NCBI RefSeq assembly: GCF_003217295.1
Contig: NZ_QJTJ01000006.1
Location: 1-35,776, forward strand
Source of the DNA: Ureibacillus chungkukjangi
GTDB taxonomy: Bacteria; Bacillota; Bacilli; Bacillales_A; Planococcaceae
Direction of reading: 5' to 3'
DNA length: 35,776 nucleotides
Shown: positions 7,404-16,384 of the stretch, piece by piece
Numbering within the stretch: the stretch's first letter is position 1
Layout: each line of letters starts with the position of its first letter
Made by a program: the position numbers and the translations under genes
Notes under the pieces: generated by a model
Seen by the model: only the letters and a program-made list of their open reading frames with translations
Told to the model about the DNA's origin: nothing
Databases searched by the model: none

Positions 7404-7793
7404 TTATTGTTTTGGTGGGATAAAATGATTCATTCGTAAAATGCCAATTAAATGCTGGTAAAACAATACCGTTTCAGAAAATACTGAGGAATGTTTTACT
7501 TCCATTGGAATTGCTTTTTTACCTAGTTCATTTAAAGTTTCTTCAAAGATTTCAAGTCGTTTAGAAGGTTTTTCAGGATTATATGGAATACCTTCGCGAC
7601 ATACATATATCGGCATAAATTTACTTTCCCCTACCGGTTTTAACGCAACAGCAATGGAAGCAACCTGCACATCTCCTTTATTCGAGATAAAGATAAAGGC
7701 ATGATGATATCTTTTTTCATTTGTTTTAATAAGTTCGCAAAGCTCATATATGTCTCCAAACCCGCGACCAAGTTCGATAAATTGTTGAATCAA
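7404..7793 (-). CDS. Conserved hypothetical protein, DUF7147-like
   Basis: A 129-residue soluble protein starting MIQQFIELGRGFGDIYELCEL. I recall related proteins beside rsmD/coaD in Bacillaceae, sometimes mis-annotated as methylthioribose kinase; no kinase motif is visible here. On the minus strand AAAGGATGTG lies just before the ATG at 7793. It is divergent from the stalk-domain gene, with 55 bp between the starts. Function unknown. Confidence 0.65.
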   Translation of the reverse strand: MIQQFIELGRGFGDIYELCELIKTNEKRYHHAFIFISNKGDVQVASIAVALKPVGESKFMPIYVCREGIPYNPEKPSKRLEIFEETLNELGKKAIPMEVKHSSVFSETVLFYQHLIGILRMNHFIPPKQ

Positions 7794-7848
7794 CTTTCAC
7801 ACATCCTTTCCGATAACAATAGTATCACGACGAAAGGGGGGAAGGCAC

Positions 7849-9258
7849 ATGAAATATGCAATAAGTTTTTTGGGAATTTTAATGCTCATAATTTGCGGAA
7901 CGCTCTTCTTCCAGTATCACGTATTCTCTGACAAGCTTGAAGCTGGTGAAGGTGATTTTTCTTACACTCAGGAAATTGAAATTACATATCGAAGTGGAAG
8001 TTTAGATATTCGACAGCATTTTCATAATTTAGCGAACCAATCGATTGATATTACTTGGCCAAACTTAAGTGTAAGTGCAGATTGTTTCTTAGAATCTGAG
8101 ACTAGCTGTGATCGCTTAAGTGAAGATAAAACAAAATTCGAGGCATTTGAAGGCAGAAATGCGTCTTTATCCTACATCATCCCATTAGAGGGTGGGCTAA
8201 AATCTAACCAACTTTTAAAGGATATTTTTGTTACTTTACAAAACGGGCATGCTGCATATACAACAGTTCATATCTCAACAGATAGTGATGTACAGGGGCA
8301 ATGGATTACTGGGTTACCGTTAGTGGGTAGTCAATCGCTTACGCTTGTTAACTATTCGATGTTTGCCGGGACAGGTGAAATATCTGAAATCTATTGGCAA
8401 AATGGGGAATTCAATATTCACAAAGCGAATGATGCATTAACGATTTATGCAAAGAATCTATTAAGTTCAGAACTCAGTGAGCATGTGAGGGATTTAAAAC
8501 TATTAAATGAAGATCATATTGATATTGTACAAGGGAAGAATATTTCGGCTCAGCAGGGGAAACGAATCCTATTTTTAGAAGAGCTGTCGATTGATTCTAT
8601 TAATGAACAGGTCGTACTTTCACAGGTTAAATTACAATATGATTTAGAGGAAAGTCCGCAATGGTTAACTGAAGTCATTGCTTCATTTTTAACGGATTCA
8701 ATAGTTGGAAGTAACAAATCTACTGAAATCGTTAATACCTTGAACAGTAAAATGACAGATACTCAAAGGGTGAGCTTTGTAGATATGCTGCAAGATGCGC
8801 ATGGCACAAAGCTTTCTGCAAATGAATTAGACGAAATGTTAAAAGAGGTTTTTGGACTTCATACTGAATTTTTTGCCATGAATGAGACGACTGAACGTAT
8901 TTTTCCGTTCTTATTCAATGACGAAAGAGAAGTAATTATTGAAGATGCACTAAACAATGAGGTAAGCGTTGTTTTAAAAGATAGCCAAGTTCTTTACTCT
9001 CTAGATCCAATTTTACAAAGCTTAGGCTATCAAACTTCAGTAGGCGAAAACGGCTATTATGTTCAAAATGAAGCGAAGAATTTTAGATTCCCTCAAGGCT
9101 ATGGGTTTTATGTTTATAATAATCAGCGATATAATACAGTCTCGGACCCACTTACGCTAATAGCGGATAGCTATTACATCGAAGAGTCATGGCTACAAAG
9201 ACTGTTTAATGTAAGCATCGAAAAAAGTGAAAAAACTATAACAATCAAACAGCAATAA
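7849..9258 (+). CDS. Membrane-anchored or secreted protein with a C-terminal stalk-like domain
   Basis: A 469-residue protein preceded by AAAGGGGGGAAGG. Residues 4-23 are hydrophobic (signal or anchor). The body (about 35-370) is rich in beta-strand-like segments and matches no family I recognise; only two cysteines follow the signal, close together near residues 80-88 and possibly a disulfide. The C-terminal 110 residues resemble a copper amine oxidase N-terminal-like (stalk) domain: VVLKDSQVLYSLDPILQSLGY, then YYIEESWLQRLFNV and a closing ITIKQQ. Such domains are common on extracellular Firmicutes proteins. It sits between a DUF7147-like gene and rsmD, a position with no equivalent in B. 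subtilis that I know of. Role unknown. Confidence 0.7.
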   Translation: MKYAISFLGILMLIICGTLFFQYHVFSDKLEAGEGDFSYTQEIEITYRSGSLDIRQHFHNLANQSIDITWPNLSVSADCFLESETSCDRLSEDKTKFEAFEGRNASLSYIIPLEGGLKSNQLLKDIFVTLQNGHAAYTTVHISTDSDVQGQWITGLPLVGSQSLTLVNYSMFAGTGEISEIYWQNGEFNIHKANDALTIYAKNLLSSELSEHVRDLKLLNEDHIDIVQGKNISAQQGKRILFLEELSIDSINEQVVLSQVKLQYDLEESPQWLTEVIASFLTDSIVGSNKSTEIVNTLNSKMTDTQRVSFVDMLQDAHGTKLSANELDEMLKEVFGLHTEFFAMNETTERIFPFLFNDEREVIIEDALNNEVSVVLKDSQVLYSLDPILQSLGYQTSVGENGYYVQNEAKNFRFPQGYGFYVYNNQRYNTVSDPLTLIADSYYIEESWLQRLFNVSIEKSEKTITIKQQ

Positions 9259-9332
9259 GTTTGGGAATTTCACCTAAGCTTATTTCAAAGGCTACAGCAA
9301 CTAAAACATAAATAAAAAGGCTTGGTGATAGA

Positions 9333-10405
<1,073 letters not shown>

Positions 10406-10410
10406 AATAA

Positions 10411-10452
10411 ACGACAGATTCCTATAGCGGAGTCTGTCGTTTTATTTTTTTA
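10411..10452 (+). terminator. Terminator of rsmD-coaD
   Basis: A 12-bp stem (10411-10422 with 10429-10440, one G-T pair) with core ACGACAGA/TCTGTCGT and a T-rich tail. It may also stop convergent ylbJ transcription. Confidence 0.85.
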
Positions 10453-10465
10453 AACCCCTCCCTCT

Positions 10466-11374
10466 CTATAGGAAGAGTAGGTAAAAAAGAGTTGGAATTA
10501 AAAATACATATAAGATTCTCATTAAAATATATGGCTTTAAGGACAAGTCTTCACCTTTTGCAATTACAGCAACCTGCATATGGATGCTTAAGCCCTGACT
10601 CGTTAAAAAGGTAGCCATCAGGACCAGAAGAATCGTATGGTGATTGGCGAAGAGTTCATGTCCAATTCGTAAACCGTTTGTCATTTCAAGCATTGCTGCA
10701 ATAAGCAGCATGACATTATTATGTATGTCAGGAACAAAGCTTTTAACAGAATGCATGACAACCGTGTAAATTGTTGTGAAAAATATAATCGTCGCTCCAA
10801 CTACTAGAACAGTTGGAATGCTATCCTTTACACTGCTTGTAAAAGGATTAGTCTGTTTTTCTGTAGATACAGTTTTGATTGGTTTTCCTTTATCCTCTCT
10901 ACGAAAATAAAAAAATATACCGGTTAATACTAGAATTGAGACAATATGATATAACGATAAAAACTGCCAGCTAAAAGTTGTGTCATTTAATAAATCATTC
11001 CCTACAAAGCCCAATACGAATAAAGGGCTTGGACTATGACAAATACTTAATAGGATATTCGCTTCTCGAAGGGAAATTTGATTGCTTTTTTTTAAATAAG
11101 TAATCGTTGCAGCACCTGTCGGAAATCCCCCAAGAGCACTAATCCCATAGGTTTTAAAATAAAGCTTAAATCGTGAAGAAGAGTTACTTTTATTAGGTGT
11201 TAATCTGATAAACCATTGAGTTAAAATTAAATAGGGTAATAAGTAAGGGAATAAAGCCTCCATAAATAACTCGACACCTAGATCAGTACCTTCATGTGCG
11301 ACTCCTGGAAAGAATAATAATAAACAGATTAAAGTAATACAGATAAATAAATAGAGTAGAGGAATAAGCATCAT
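10466..11374 (-). CDS. ylbJ: YlbJ-like sporulation integral membrane protein (short)
   Basis: A 302-residue polytopic membrane protein. LFPYLLPYLIL, GGFPTGAATITYL and SPSPLFVLGFVG resemble the YlbJ/nucleoside-recognition (Gate-like) family. In B. subtilis ylbJ belongs to the sigma-E regulon and is needed for heat-resistant spores. Its place between coaD and ylbL matches B. subtilis. It is about 100 residues shorter than B. subtilis YlbJ (about 408), with no frameshift visible around it, so it is probably a compact variant. The start is ATG 11374 (or 11371) with a weak AAAAGAG ribosome binding site. Confidence 0.75.
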   Translation of the reverse strand: MMLIPLLYLFICITLICLLLFFPGVAHEGTDLGVELFMEALFPYLLPYLILTQWFIRLTPNKSNSSSRFKLYFKTYGISALGGFPTGAATITYLKKSNQISLREANILLSICHSPSPLFVLGFVGNDLLNDTTFSWQFLSLYHIVSILVLTGIFFYFRREDKGKPIKTVSTEKQTNPFTSSVKDSIPTVLVVGATIIFFTTIYTVVMHSVKSFVPDIHNNVMLLIAAMLEMTNGLRIGHELFANHHTILLVLMATFLTSQGLSIHMQVAVIAKGEDLSLKPYILMRILYVFLIPTLFYLLFL

Positions 11375-11479
11375 CTCTTTTCAAATTTTTGTTTTCCATT
11401 TCTGCAAATGCTAAACTAATATATGCGATGCTTTAAAATTTTAGTCTTAAAAGGTTACTAGTTGGAGGTGCTATACATA

Positions 11480-12526
11480 TTGAAAAAATCGTTAGTTTCT
11501 ATAATTATTCTGTTCATCGTAGTCTTTTTTCTAAGCTTTTATAGGCTTGACTACTATATTATGAAGCCTGGTAGCGCCTATGATGTAAGTCAATTTGTCA
11601 CGGTTGAAGACGGTGAGAAAGACCATGAAGGAACCATGAGCTTGATGACAGTAGCAATGGCTGAAGCCACTCCTCTAACATATGCCATTTCGTATTTTAA
11701 AGAATTTGAGGAAACGTTCAAAGAAGAAGACGTACGACAAGAGGAAGAAGACGAAGAAGAGTACACTGTGCGTCAGTTAAAACTAATGACGGATTCTCAA
11801 TTCAATGCACTCTATATTGCCTTTCAAAAAGCAAACCTGCCATATACAATCGAATACCACGGTGTAACGGTTCTAAATGTATTAGCTGAAGGTGCAGCTG
11901 ATGGTGAGCTTGAAGCAGGAGATGAAATTGTTGAGGTGGACGGTGTCCTAATCGAAAAAGCACAGGAGCTTACACAGATATTAAGTACAAAAAAAGAAAA
12001 TGATGTAGTCGAATTAGTAATCAATCGTCAAGATAAACTACTAGATCGCACACTCACGCTGAAACAAATCCCAGGCAGTGAAAAGGTTGGGATAGGGATC
12101 ACATACTCTGAAAGCAAATTCATCAAAACAGAACCAAACGTAAAGGTTGATGCCGATAAAATCGGAGGACCATCCGCTGGATTAATGTTTACCTTGGAAA
12201 TTTTAAACCAATTAATTGATGAAGATTTAACAAAGGGGTACAGTATCGCTGGTACTGGTGAAATGTATGAGGATGGCACGGTCGGCCGAATTGGTGGTAT
12301 CGAGAAAAAAGTGGTGGCAGCAGATAAGGATGGGGTTGAAATCTTTTTCGCACCAGATGACGAAATTACTGAAGCGATGCTTAATGTGAATCCAGCTCTA
12401 AAATCCAATTACCAAGCCGCAGTTGAAACAGCCGAAAAAATCGACACGCAAATGGAAATCGTACCAGTCAAAACAATCGATGATGCCCTTAACTATATAG
12501 AAAAATTAAAACCAAAAGAAGAATAG
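11480..12526 (+). CDS. ylbL: SepM/YlbL family PDZ-Lon serine protease
   Basis: A 348-residue membrane protease. Residues about 5-22 are a membrane anchor, about 115-200 a PDZ domain (HGVTVLNVLAEGAADGELEAGDEIVEVDG), and 205-345 a Lon-type proteolytic domain. Its Ser-Lys dyad appears in GGPSAG (Ser232) and GGIEKK (Lys277). An acidic stretch near 80-95 (EEEDEEE) precedes the PDZ domain. TTG 11480 lies 9 nt after GGAGGTG and removes six residues from the longer frame. B. subtilis YlbL has the same domains and locus; the streptococcal relative SepM processes competence peptide. Confidence 0.92.
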   Translation: MKKSLVSIIILFIVVFFLSFYRLDYYIMKPGSAYDVSQFVTVEDGEKDHEGTMSLMTVAMAEATPLTYAISYFKEFEETFKEEDVRQEEEDEEEYTVRQLKLMTDSQFNALYIAFQKANLPYTIEYHGVTVLNVLAEGAADGELEAGDEIVEVDGVLIEKAQELTQILSTKKENDVVELVINRQDKLLDRTLTLKQIPGSEKVGIGITYSESKFIKTEPNVKVDADKIGGPSAGLMFTLEILNQLIDEDLTKGYSIAGTGEMYEDGTVGRIGGIEKKVVAADKDGVEIFFAPDDEITEAMLNVNPALKSNYQAAVETAEKIDTQMEIVPVKTIDDALNYIEKLKPKEE

Positions 12527-12545
12527 AGCGGTTGGAGAAAAGGTT

Positions 12546-12581
12546 GGAGAAAAAGCATTTGCTTTTTCTCCATTATTTTTC
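12546..12581 (+). terminator. Terminator of ylbL
   Basis: Perfect 12-bp stem GGAGAAAAAGCA / TGCTTTTTCTCC (12546-12557, 12560-12571) with a 2-nt loop as drawn, then ATTATTTTT. Confidence 0.8.
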
Positions 12582-12598
12582 ATTTGTAATTATAAAAT

Positions 12599-12621
12599 TC
12601 CGATTTGCGGATAACTTTCTG
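12599..12621 (+). repeat. Direct repeat copy 1 (hairpin plus TAACTTTCTG tail)
   Basis: TCCG-N5-CGGA small hairpin followed by TAACTTTCTG. It is nearly identical to 12886-12909. It lies at the left side of a 570-bp gap with no supportable gene. Confidence 0.6.
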
Positions 12622-12822
12622 GCAGATTTACTGTTTTTTCAGTCTGTTGTTTGTACTGTTATTATACTTTATTGATTTTCGTGTAGGTATCATAAGAGGA
12701 GAAATTCCGGTTAATGTAGATATAGAGCACTTAAAAAGCAAATATAAGCGAAATTTAAGCGGAATTTTTCCGTCTATATGGCGGATAAGAAAGTATAAGA
12801 TTTGAAGGAAATCCGCATAAGA

Positions 12823-12862
12823 AAAAACACAACTCGACCTATTCTAGTCGAGTTGTGTTTTT
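12823..12862. terminator. Strong bidirectional terminator-like hairpin
   Basis: Perfect 16-bp stem (12823-12838 with 12847-12862), inner part CACAACTCGAC / GTCGAGTTGTG, 8-nt loop, A run on the left and T run on the right. It follows no recognised gene: ylbL already has a terminator 250 bp earlier, and tmcAL ends 235 bp further right. Confidence 0.75.
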
Positions 12863-12885
12863 CTAATGTTAAAGAAATTATAACC

Positions 12886-12909
12886 TCCGATTTTTCGGAT
12901 AACTTTCTG
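12886..12909 (+). repeat. Direct repeat copy 2 (hairpin plus TAACTTTCTG tail)
   Basis: TCCGA-TTTT-TCGGA hairpin followed by TAACTTTCTG, a close copy of 12599-12621 (one base extra, one changed), 287 bp apart. Confidence 0.6.
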
Positions 12910-12934
12910 AAACTGACTTAATAGACTTTACAAG

Positions 12935-13045
12935 GGGACAAATGGAAGCCGAGGTTAACGGGAGGTGTCCCGGAAAGACAAACCGACGCTGCTTTCCGAG
13001 CGAAGTGTCCCGGCACTGCCCAAGCCGAGACAAACCGAAGTTGAA
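12935..13045. repeat. GC-rich patch of short internal repeats, function unknown
   Basis: Distinctly GC-richer than its surroundings. Exact internal duplicates: GTGTCCCGG (12965, 13005), GACAAACCGA (12977, 13029), AAGCCGAG (12946, 13022). CGGAAAG (12971-12977) is inverted at 12992-12998. No open frame with a ribosome binding site. It could be a dispersed intergenic repeat, a structured RNA or a degenerate element. Confidence 0.5.
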
Positions 13046-13097
13046 TCCTAGTTAGCTCACTCCCGTTATTCTCCCATCCCCATTCAATCCAGCATCC

Positions 13098-14306
13098 TTA
13101 CACCCGAATCGGAGGTGTCTGATAGTCACTTGCAATTTGCTTGCCTAATGCTAATTCTACGCCAAGTGCATACATGTCTGTTGCACGGATGTCTAGCTGT
13201 AGCATCGGGTCGTTCGTGGATGCCACACGGCTGATTAGTGGCAGCTGAAATTGCTTTTTATTTTGTGATAGATAGGCTTGTCCATTTTTAGTCATGCCTA
13301 ATAATCGAATATAGGATGGCATTTTGGAATAGTGCAATTGTTCCTTTGTGATACCAGTATAGATATGTGTCACCATTCGCTGGAGTCTTGTCCAAGTATA
13401 GCGTTTTGACTTGATTTGATTCATAAATTGACTAAAGGTTTCACTTTTTTTAGCTGCCTTGACTAAAGCAAATTCGATGCCCTCGCTCACATCAGCAAAT
13501 TGAGTGAGCTGCTCTGGCGTGTTTCGCAAAATGGAAAAGCGAAGGTAAGGCCAAAATGTTTCCCAGTTGATAAAGGAAGCATACTTATTTTGCCAGCTTT
13601 CCATCTGGTTATATGACTCGTCAGGAACAAATTGTTTAATTTCATGAAGCGAGTGCTGCTCAAATAGAGCCTTTCTTATGCCAGTTGCACTTGCTATTGT
13701 AGATTGGGTGTTAATGTCATCATGAAATCCAGCTTGTATTCTCGGGATTGTCATAGGCTCTATTTCAAGTTTTAATCGCTTGGCAGCTTCAATATAGTGA
13801 TAGCCTAAAATATTATTTGGCTGTGATAAATCGATTGTCTGATTCTCTTCATTTTGACGAAGTTCCTCGTATGCCTTGTATAAACTTTGGGGATAACTAA
13901 TTCCAGTTGTAACATACTGTTTAATCAGAGCATTATATTGTTCTTCGTGCTTCTTTAATAAATGAAAGGTGTTTAAAAAAGGATCTATAGAGCCCTCCTC
14001 ACTTCCAAATGCAAATTTGGTACAGCCAATAGCCTCTAACAGTTGAATAGCGCCCTCTGCAAAGGAAGTAGCATGTCCAGTACAAAACACATAAGGGAGC
14101 TCTATTACAAGATCTACACCGTTGTTTAAAGCCATCTTGGTACGGTGCCATTTGTCTAACAAAGCAGGCTCACCACGTTGTAAAAAGTGACCGCTCATCA
14201 CAGCGATAACGACATCAGCATTTGCTTTGCTTTTTGATTGACTTATATGATAAAAATGTCCATTATGAAATGGATTATACTCAACAACCACACCAACAGC
14301 CTTCAT
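13098..14306 (-). CDS. tmcAL: tRNA(Met) cytidine acetate ligase TmcAL (YlbM)
   Basis: Forms N4-acetylcytidine at the wobble position of elongator tRNA-Met using acetate and ATP. The 402-residue product (B. subtilis TmcAL about 415) starts MKAVGVVVEYNPFHNGHFYHI, containing the HIGH-like nucleotidyltransferase motif at residues 9-17. VIAVMSGHFLQRGEPAL, the DLVIELP motif and FAFGSEEG are typical of the family. The minus strand carries AGGAGTG 8 nt before ATG 14306. Its place between ylbL and yceD-rpmF, on the opposite strand, matches B. subtilis. Confidence 0.93.
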   Translation of the reverse strand: MKAVGVVVEYNPFHNGHFYHISQSKSKANADVVIAVMSGHFLQRGEPALLDKWHRTKMALNNGVDLVIELPYVFCTGHATSFAEGAIQLLEAIGCTKFAFGSEEGSIDPFLNTFHLLKKHEEQYNALIKQYVTTGISYPQSLYKAYEELRQNEENQTIDLSQPNNILGYHYIEAAKRLKLEIEPMTIPRIQAGFHDDINTQSTIASATGIRKALFEQHSLHEIKQFVPDESYNQMESWQNKYASFINWETFWPYLRFSILRNTPEQLTQFADVSEGIEFALVKAAKKSETFSQFMNQIKSKRYTWTRLQRMVTHIYTGITKEQLHYSKMPSYIRLLGMTKNGQAYLSQNKKQFQLPLISRVASTNDPMLQLDIRATDMYALGVELALGKQIASDYQTPPIRV

Positions 14307-14479
14307 TATGTTACACTCCTAAGTAGGAAGATTTTTAAAGCATTAACTGAGTAATTTCTTGGAAAAGAAGTAAAAATAAGAAATTAGCTGAAACTATTTT
14401 AATAATTTCCTTTTTCTAACGTTTTTCTTCAATTATTTAAAATTATATTACTCATTTTGTATAGTGACAAGAAAATATC

Positions 14480-14508
14480 TTGACATCTAAAAATACACAT
14501 TATATAAT
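14480..14508 (+). promoter_or_regulatory. Consensus sigma-A promoter of yceD-rpmF
   Basis: Perfect TTGACA (14480-14485), 17-bp spacer, perfect TATAAT (14503-14508). This is the strongest promoter in the window, as expected for a ribosomal protein operon. Confidence 0.9.
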
Positions 14509-14537
14509 CAACATTGTTGTCTCGAGGTGATTAGTGA

Positions 14538-15071
14538 ATGAAATGGTCAATTCATCAATTATCGAAGTATCGCCAAAATGGGATGCCGATTGATGCAGAA
14601 GTACAATTGGATGATGTAATGAAACGAAACAAAGAAATTCGTCATATTTCACCCGTTCATGTAAAAGGACACTGTACTTTCGGTGCATCGCAAATGACAT
14701 GTCAGTTTACGATGACAGCTACATTAACTCTACCATGTTCTAGAACATGGGAAGATGTTGAATACCCGATTGAAGTCGATGCAGTTGAAATTTTCAGCTG
14801 GATAGATCCTGAGCATCGTGGAAATGACGATGAAGATATACATTATATTGATGGTGACGTGATCGACTTTAAACCAGTTTTAGAGGAACTAGTACTACTT
14901 GAAGTGCCTATGCAAATTTTTAAAGAGGATACTGAAGGAAAAGTACAGGGAGGCAAAAACTGGAGTTATTTAACTGATGAAGATGTGGCTCGTCAAAACG
15001 AAAATGACGAACCAAAAGTGGATCCAAGACTGGCTGATTTAGCTAAGTATTTTGATCAAACAGATGAATAG
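14538..15071 (+). CDS. YceD family protein (DUF177)
   Basis: A 177-residue protein of the YceD/DUF177 family, which precedes rpmF across bacteria and is tied to 23S rRNA or 50S accumulation (YlbN in B. subtilis). The central CTFGASQMTCQFTMTATLTLPCSRTW segment and the acidic C-terminal half (DDEDIHYIDGD, then a region rich in Glu and Asp ending in KVDPRLADLAKYF) match the family. GAGGTGAT precedes ATG 14538. rpmF starts 24 bp later with its own ribosome binding site, so the two are co-transcribed. Confidence 0.9.
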   Translation: MKWSIHQLSKYRQNGMPIDAEVQLDDVMKRNKEIRHISPVHVKGHCTFGASQMTCQFTMTATLTLPCSRTWEDVEYPIEVDAVEIFSWIDPEHRGNDDEDIHYIDGDVIDFKPVLEELVLLEVPMQIFKEDTEGKVQGGKNWSYLTDEDVARQNENDEPKVDPRLADLAKYFDQTDE

Positions 15072-15095
15072 ATAATCTGTAAGGAGGTGCCAATA

Positions 15096-15269
15096 ATGGC
15101 TGTACCGTTTAGAAGAACTTCTAAAACTGCAAAAAGAAAGCGTCGTACGCATTTCAAATTATCTGTACCTGGTATGGTAGCATGCCCAAACTGTGGTGAA
15201 GCTACTTTATCTCACCACGTATGTAAAGCTTGTGGTCACTACAAAGGTAAAGAAGTAGTTAGTAAATAA
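15096..15269 (+). CDS. rpmF: 50S ribosomal protein L32
   Basis: A 57-residue basic protein starting [19 protein letters not shown]. Two CxxC pairs (CPNCG and CKACG) form a zinc ribbon, so this is the zinc-binding (C+) form of L32 rather than the zinc-free paralogue. AAGGAGGTG is placed 7 nt before ATG 15096. It follows yceD and is closed by a terminator. Confidence 0.97.
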   Translation: MAVPFRRTSKTAKRKRRTHFKLSVPGMVACPNCGEATLSHHVCKACGHYKGKEVVSK

Positions 15270-15288
15270 TTCAGTATTTACTAATAAT

Positions 15289-15329
15289 AAGGCTATTAGA
15301 GAGGCCATGGCTCTCTAGTAGCCTTTTTT
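15289..15329 (+). terminator. Terminator of yceD-rpmF
   Basis: AAGGCTA and AGAGAG pair with CTCTCT and TAGCCTT around a GCCATGG loop, with one 2x2 mismatch, followed by a T tract. Confidence 0.8.
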
Positions 15330-15463
15330 AATTTTTATGGACTTTTATAGAAAACCTAAAAGCCTCCCTCGACCTACCAAGCTTGTAAAATCCAATTGTC
15401 TCCTTTACTATTTAATAAAGATGTCTATTTATTCCATAAGTATCCATAAAGGGGATGGTAAGT

Positions 15464-16225
15464 GTGGCTTACAAAATAGAAAATAACGAGGGGATTGTTA
15501 CTTTTACGATTGACCGCGAGGAAAAACGGAATGCGGTTAATGATGAAGTGATGGAAGGCTTGAAGAAGGTTATTACATATATTAAAGAGCACAATGAAGT
15601 GAAATTTCTAGTAATTACTGGTAGTGGCGAACAGGCTTTTTGCTCGGGTGGAGATTTGTCGGAGTTTCATCTTTTGAAAACTGAGGAACAAGCCTTTGGA
15701 ATGTTAAGTAAGATGGGCAATATCTTATACGAATTAGCGACATTACCTGTACCAACGATTGCATTGGTAAATGGAGCTGCTGTTGGTGGAGGCTGTGAAA
15801 TTGCGACCGCTTGTGATTTTAGACTTGTGGCCAGTCATGCAAGATGTGGTTTTATACAAGGTACCTTAGCGATTACAAGCGGATGGGGTGGAGGAACCTA
15901 TTTGTTAGAGAGAAGGCTCAGGTACGACCAAGCCTTAAAAATGCTCATAGATTCGAAAAAATACGATGCAGCTCATCTCCATGAAATCGGCTGGGCAACA
16001 CAGGTTTTCGAAGGCTCCAAGGACCAAGCCTTAGAGGAGTTTATTTTTGATATAAGAAAAATCCATCCAGAGGTTCACCAGGCATATAAGCAAATAGAGC
16101 TTCGAAAATGGCAGGAGCGCAATATTTATGAGCGAGTGATGCAGGAGATTCGGTTATGTGCAAAACTATGGGAAAGTGATGCACACAATGAAGCTGTTAA
16201 TCGATTTTTAAATAAATCCAAATAA
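15464..16225 (+). CDS. Enoyl-CoA hydratase/isomerase family protein
   Basis: A 253-residue crotonase-fold protein. The CoA-binding/oxyanion segments FCSGGDLSEF and NGAAVGGGCEIATACDFRLV are intact. The place where hydratases have a catalytic Glu (PE in rat enoyl-CoA hydratase) reads QGTLAIT, followed by GWGGG (140-144) instead of PGAGGT. A Trp in this loop is seen in ethylmalonyl-CoA decarboxylase-type members, so a decarboxylase or other reaction is possible; this is inference from motif memory. GTG 15464 has AAAGGGG about 9 nt upstream; ATG 15455 is too close to it. As I recall, related Bacilli also have such a gene between rpmF and rsfA. Confidence 0.85.
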   Translation: MAYKIENNEGIVTFTIDREEKRNAVNDEVMEGLKKVITYIKEHNEVKFLVITGSGEQAFCSGGDLSEFHLLKTEEQAFGMLSKMGNILYELATLPVPTIALVNGAAVGGGCEIATACDFRLVASHARCGFIQGTLAITSGWGGGTYLLERRLRYDQALKMLIDSKKYDAAHLHEIGWATQVFEGSKDQALEEFIFDIRKIHPEVHQAYKQIELRKWQERNIYERVMQEIRLCAKLWESDAHNEAVNRFLNKSK

Positions 16226-16384
16226 AAATTGGGTATTCTTCTGTCATAGAGGATGGCTGACTCACTCTTTTTGGTAAAAAGGTGGTAGAAGGAAATTTAA
16301 TACGATTTATCCTTTTTCTATTGTTTGTTATTCTATTTAATCTATTTACCTGCATATAGTAGTAAAAAATGCGAGGTGATAGAT

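Noticed and set aside
7368-7404. GTGTCTAGCTACAGGTGCTA segment resembling dispersed Bacillus intergenic repeats
   Set aside because: Only a short single fragment is present; assignment rests on memory of similar sequences and cannot be supported from this window.
12605-12805. Open frame of 66 codons in the ylbL-tmcAL gap
   Set aside because: It starts inside the repeated hairpin-tail element, has no ribosome binding site and no recognisable protein features beyond one hydrophobic run.
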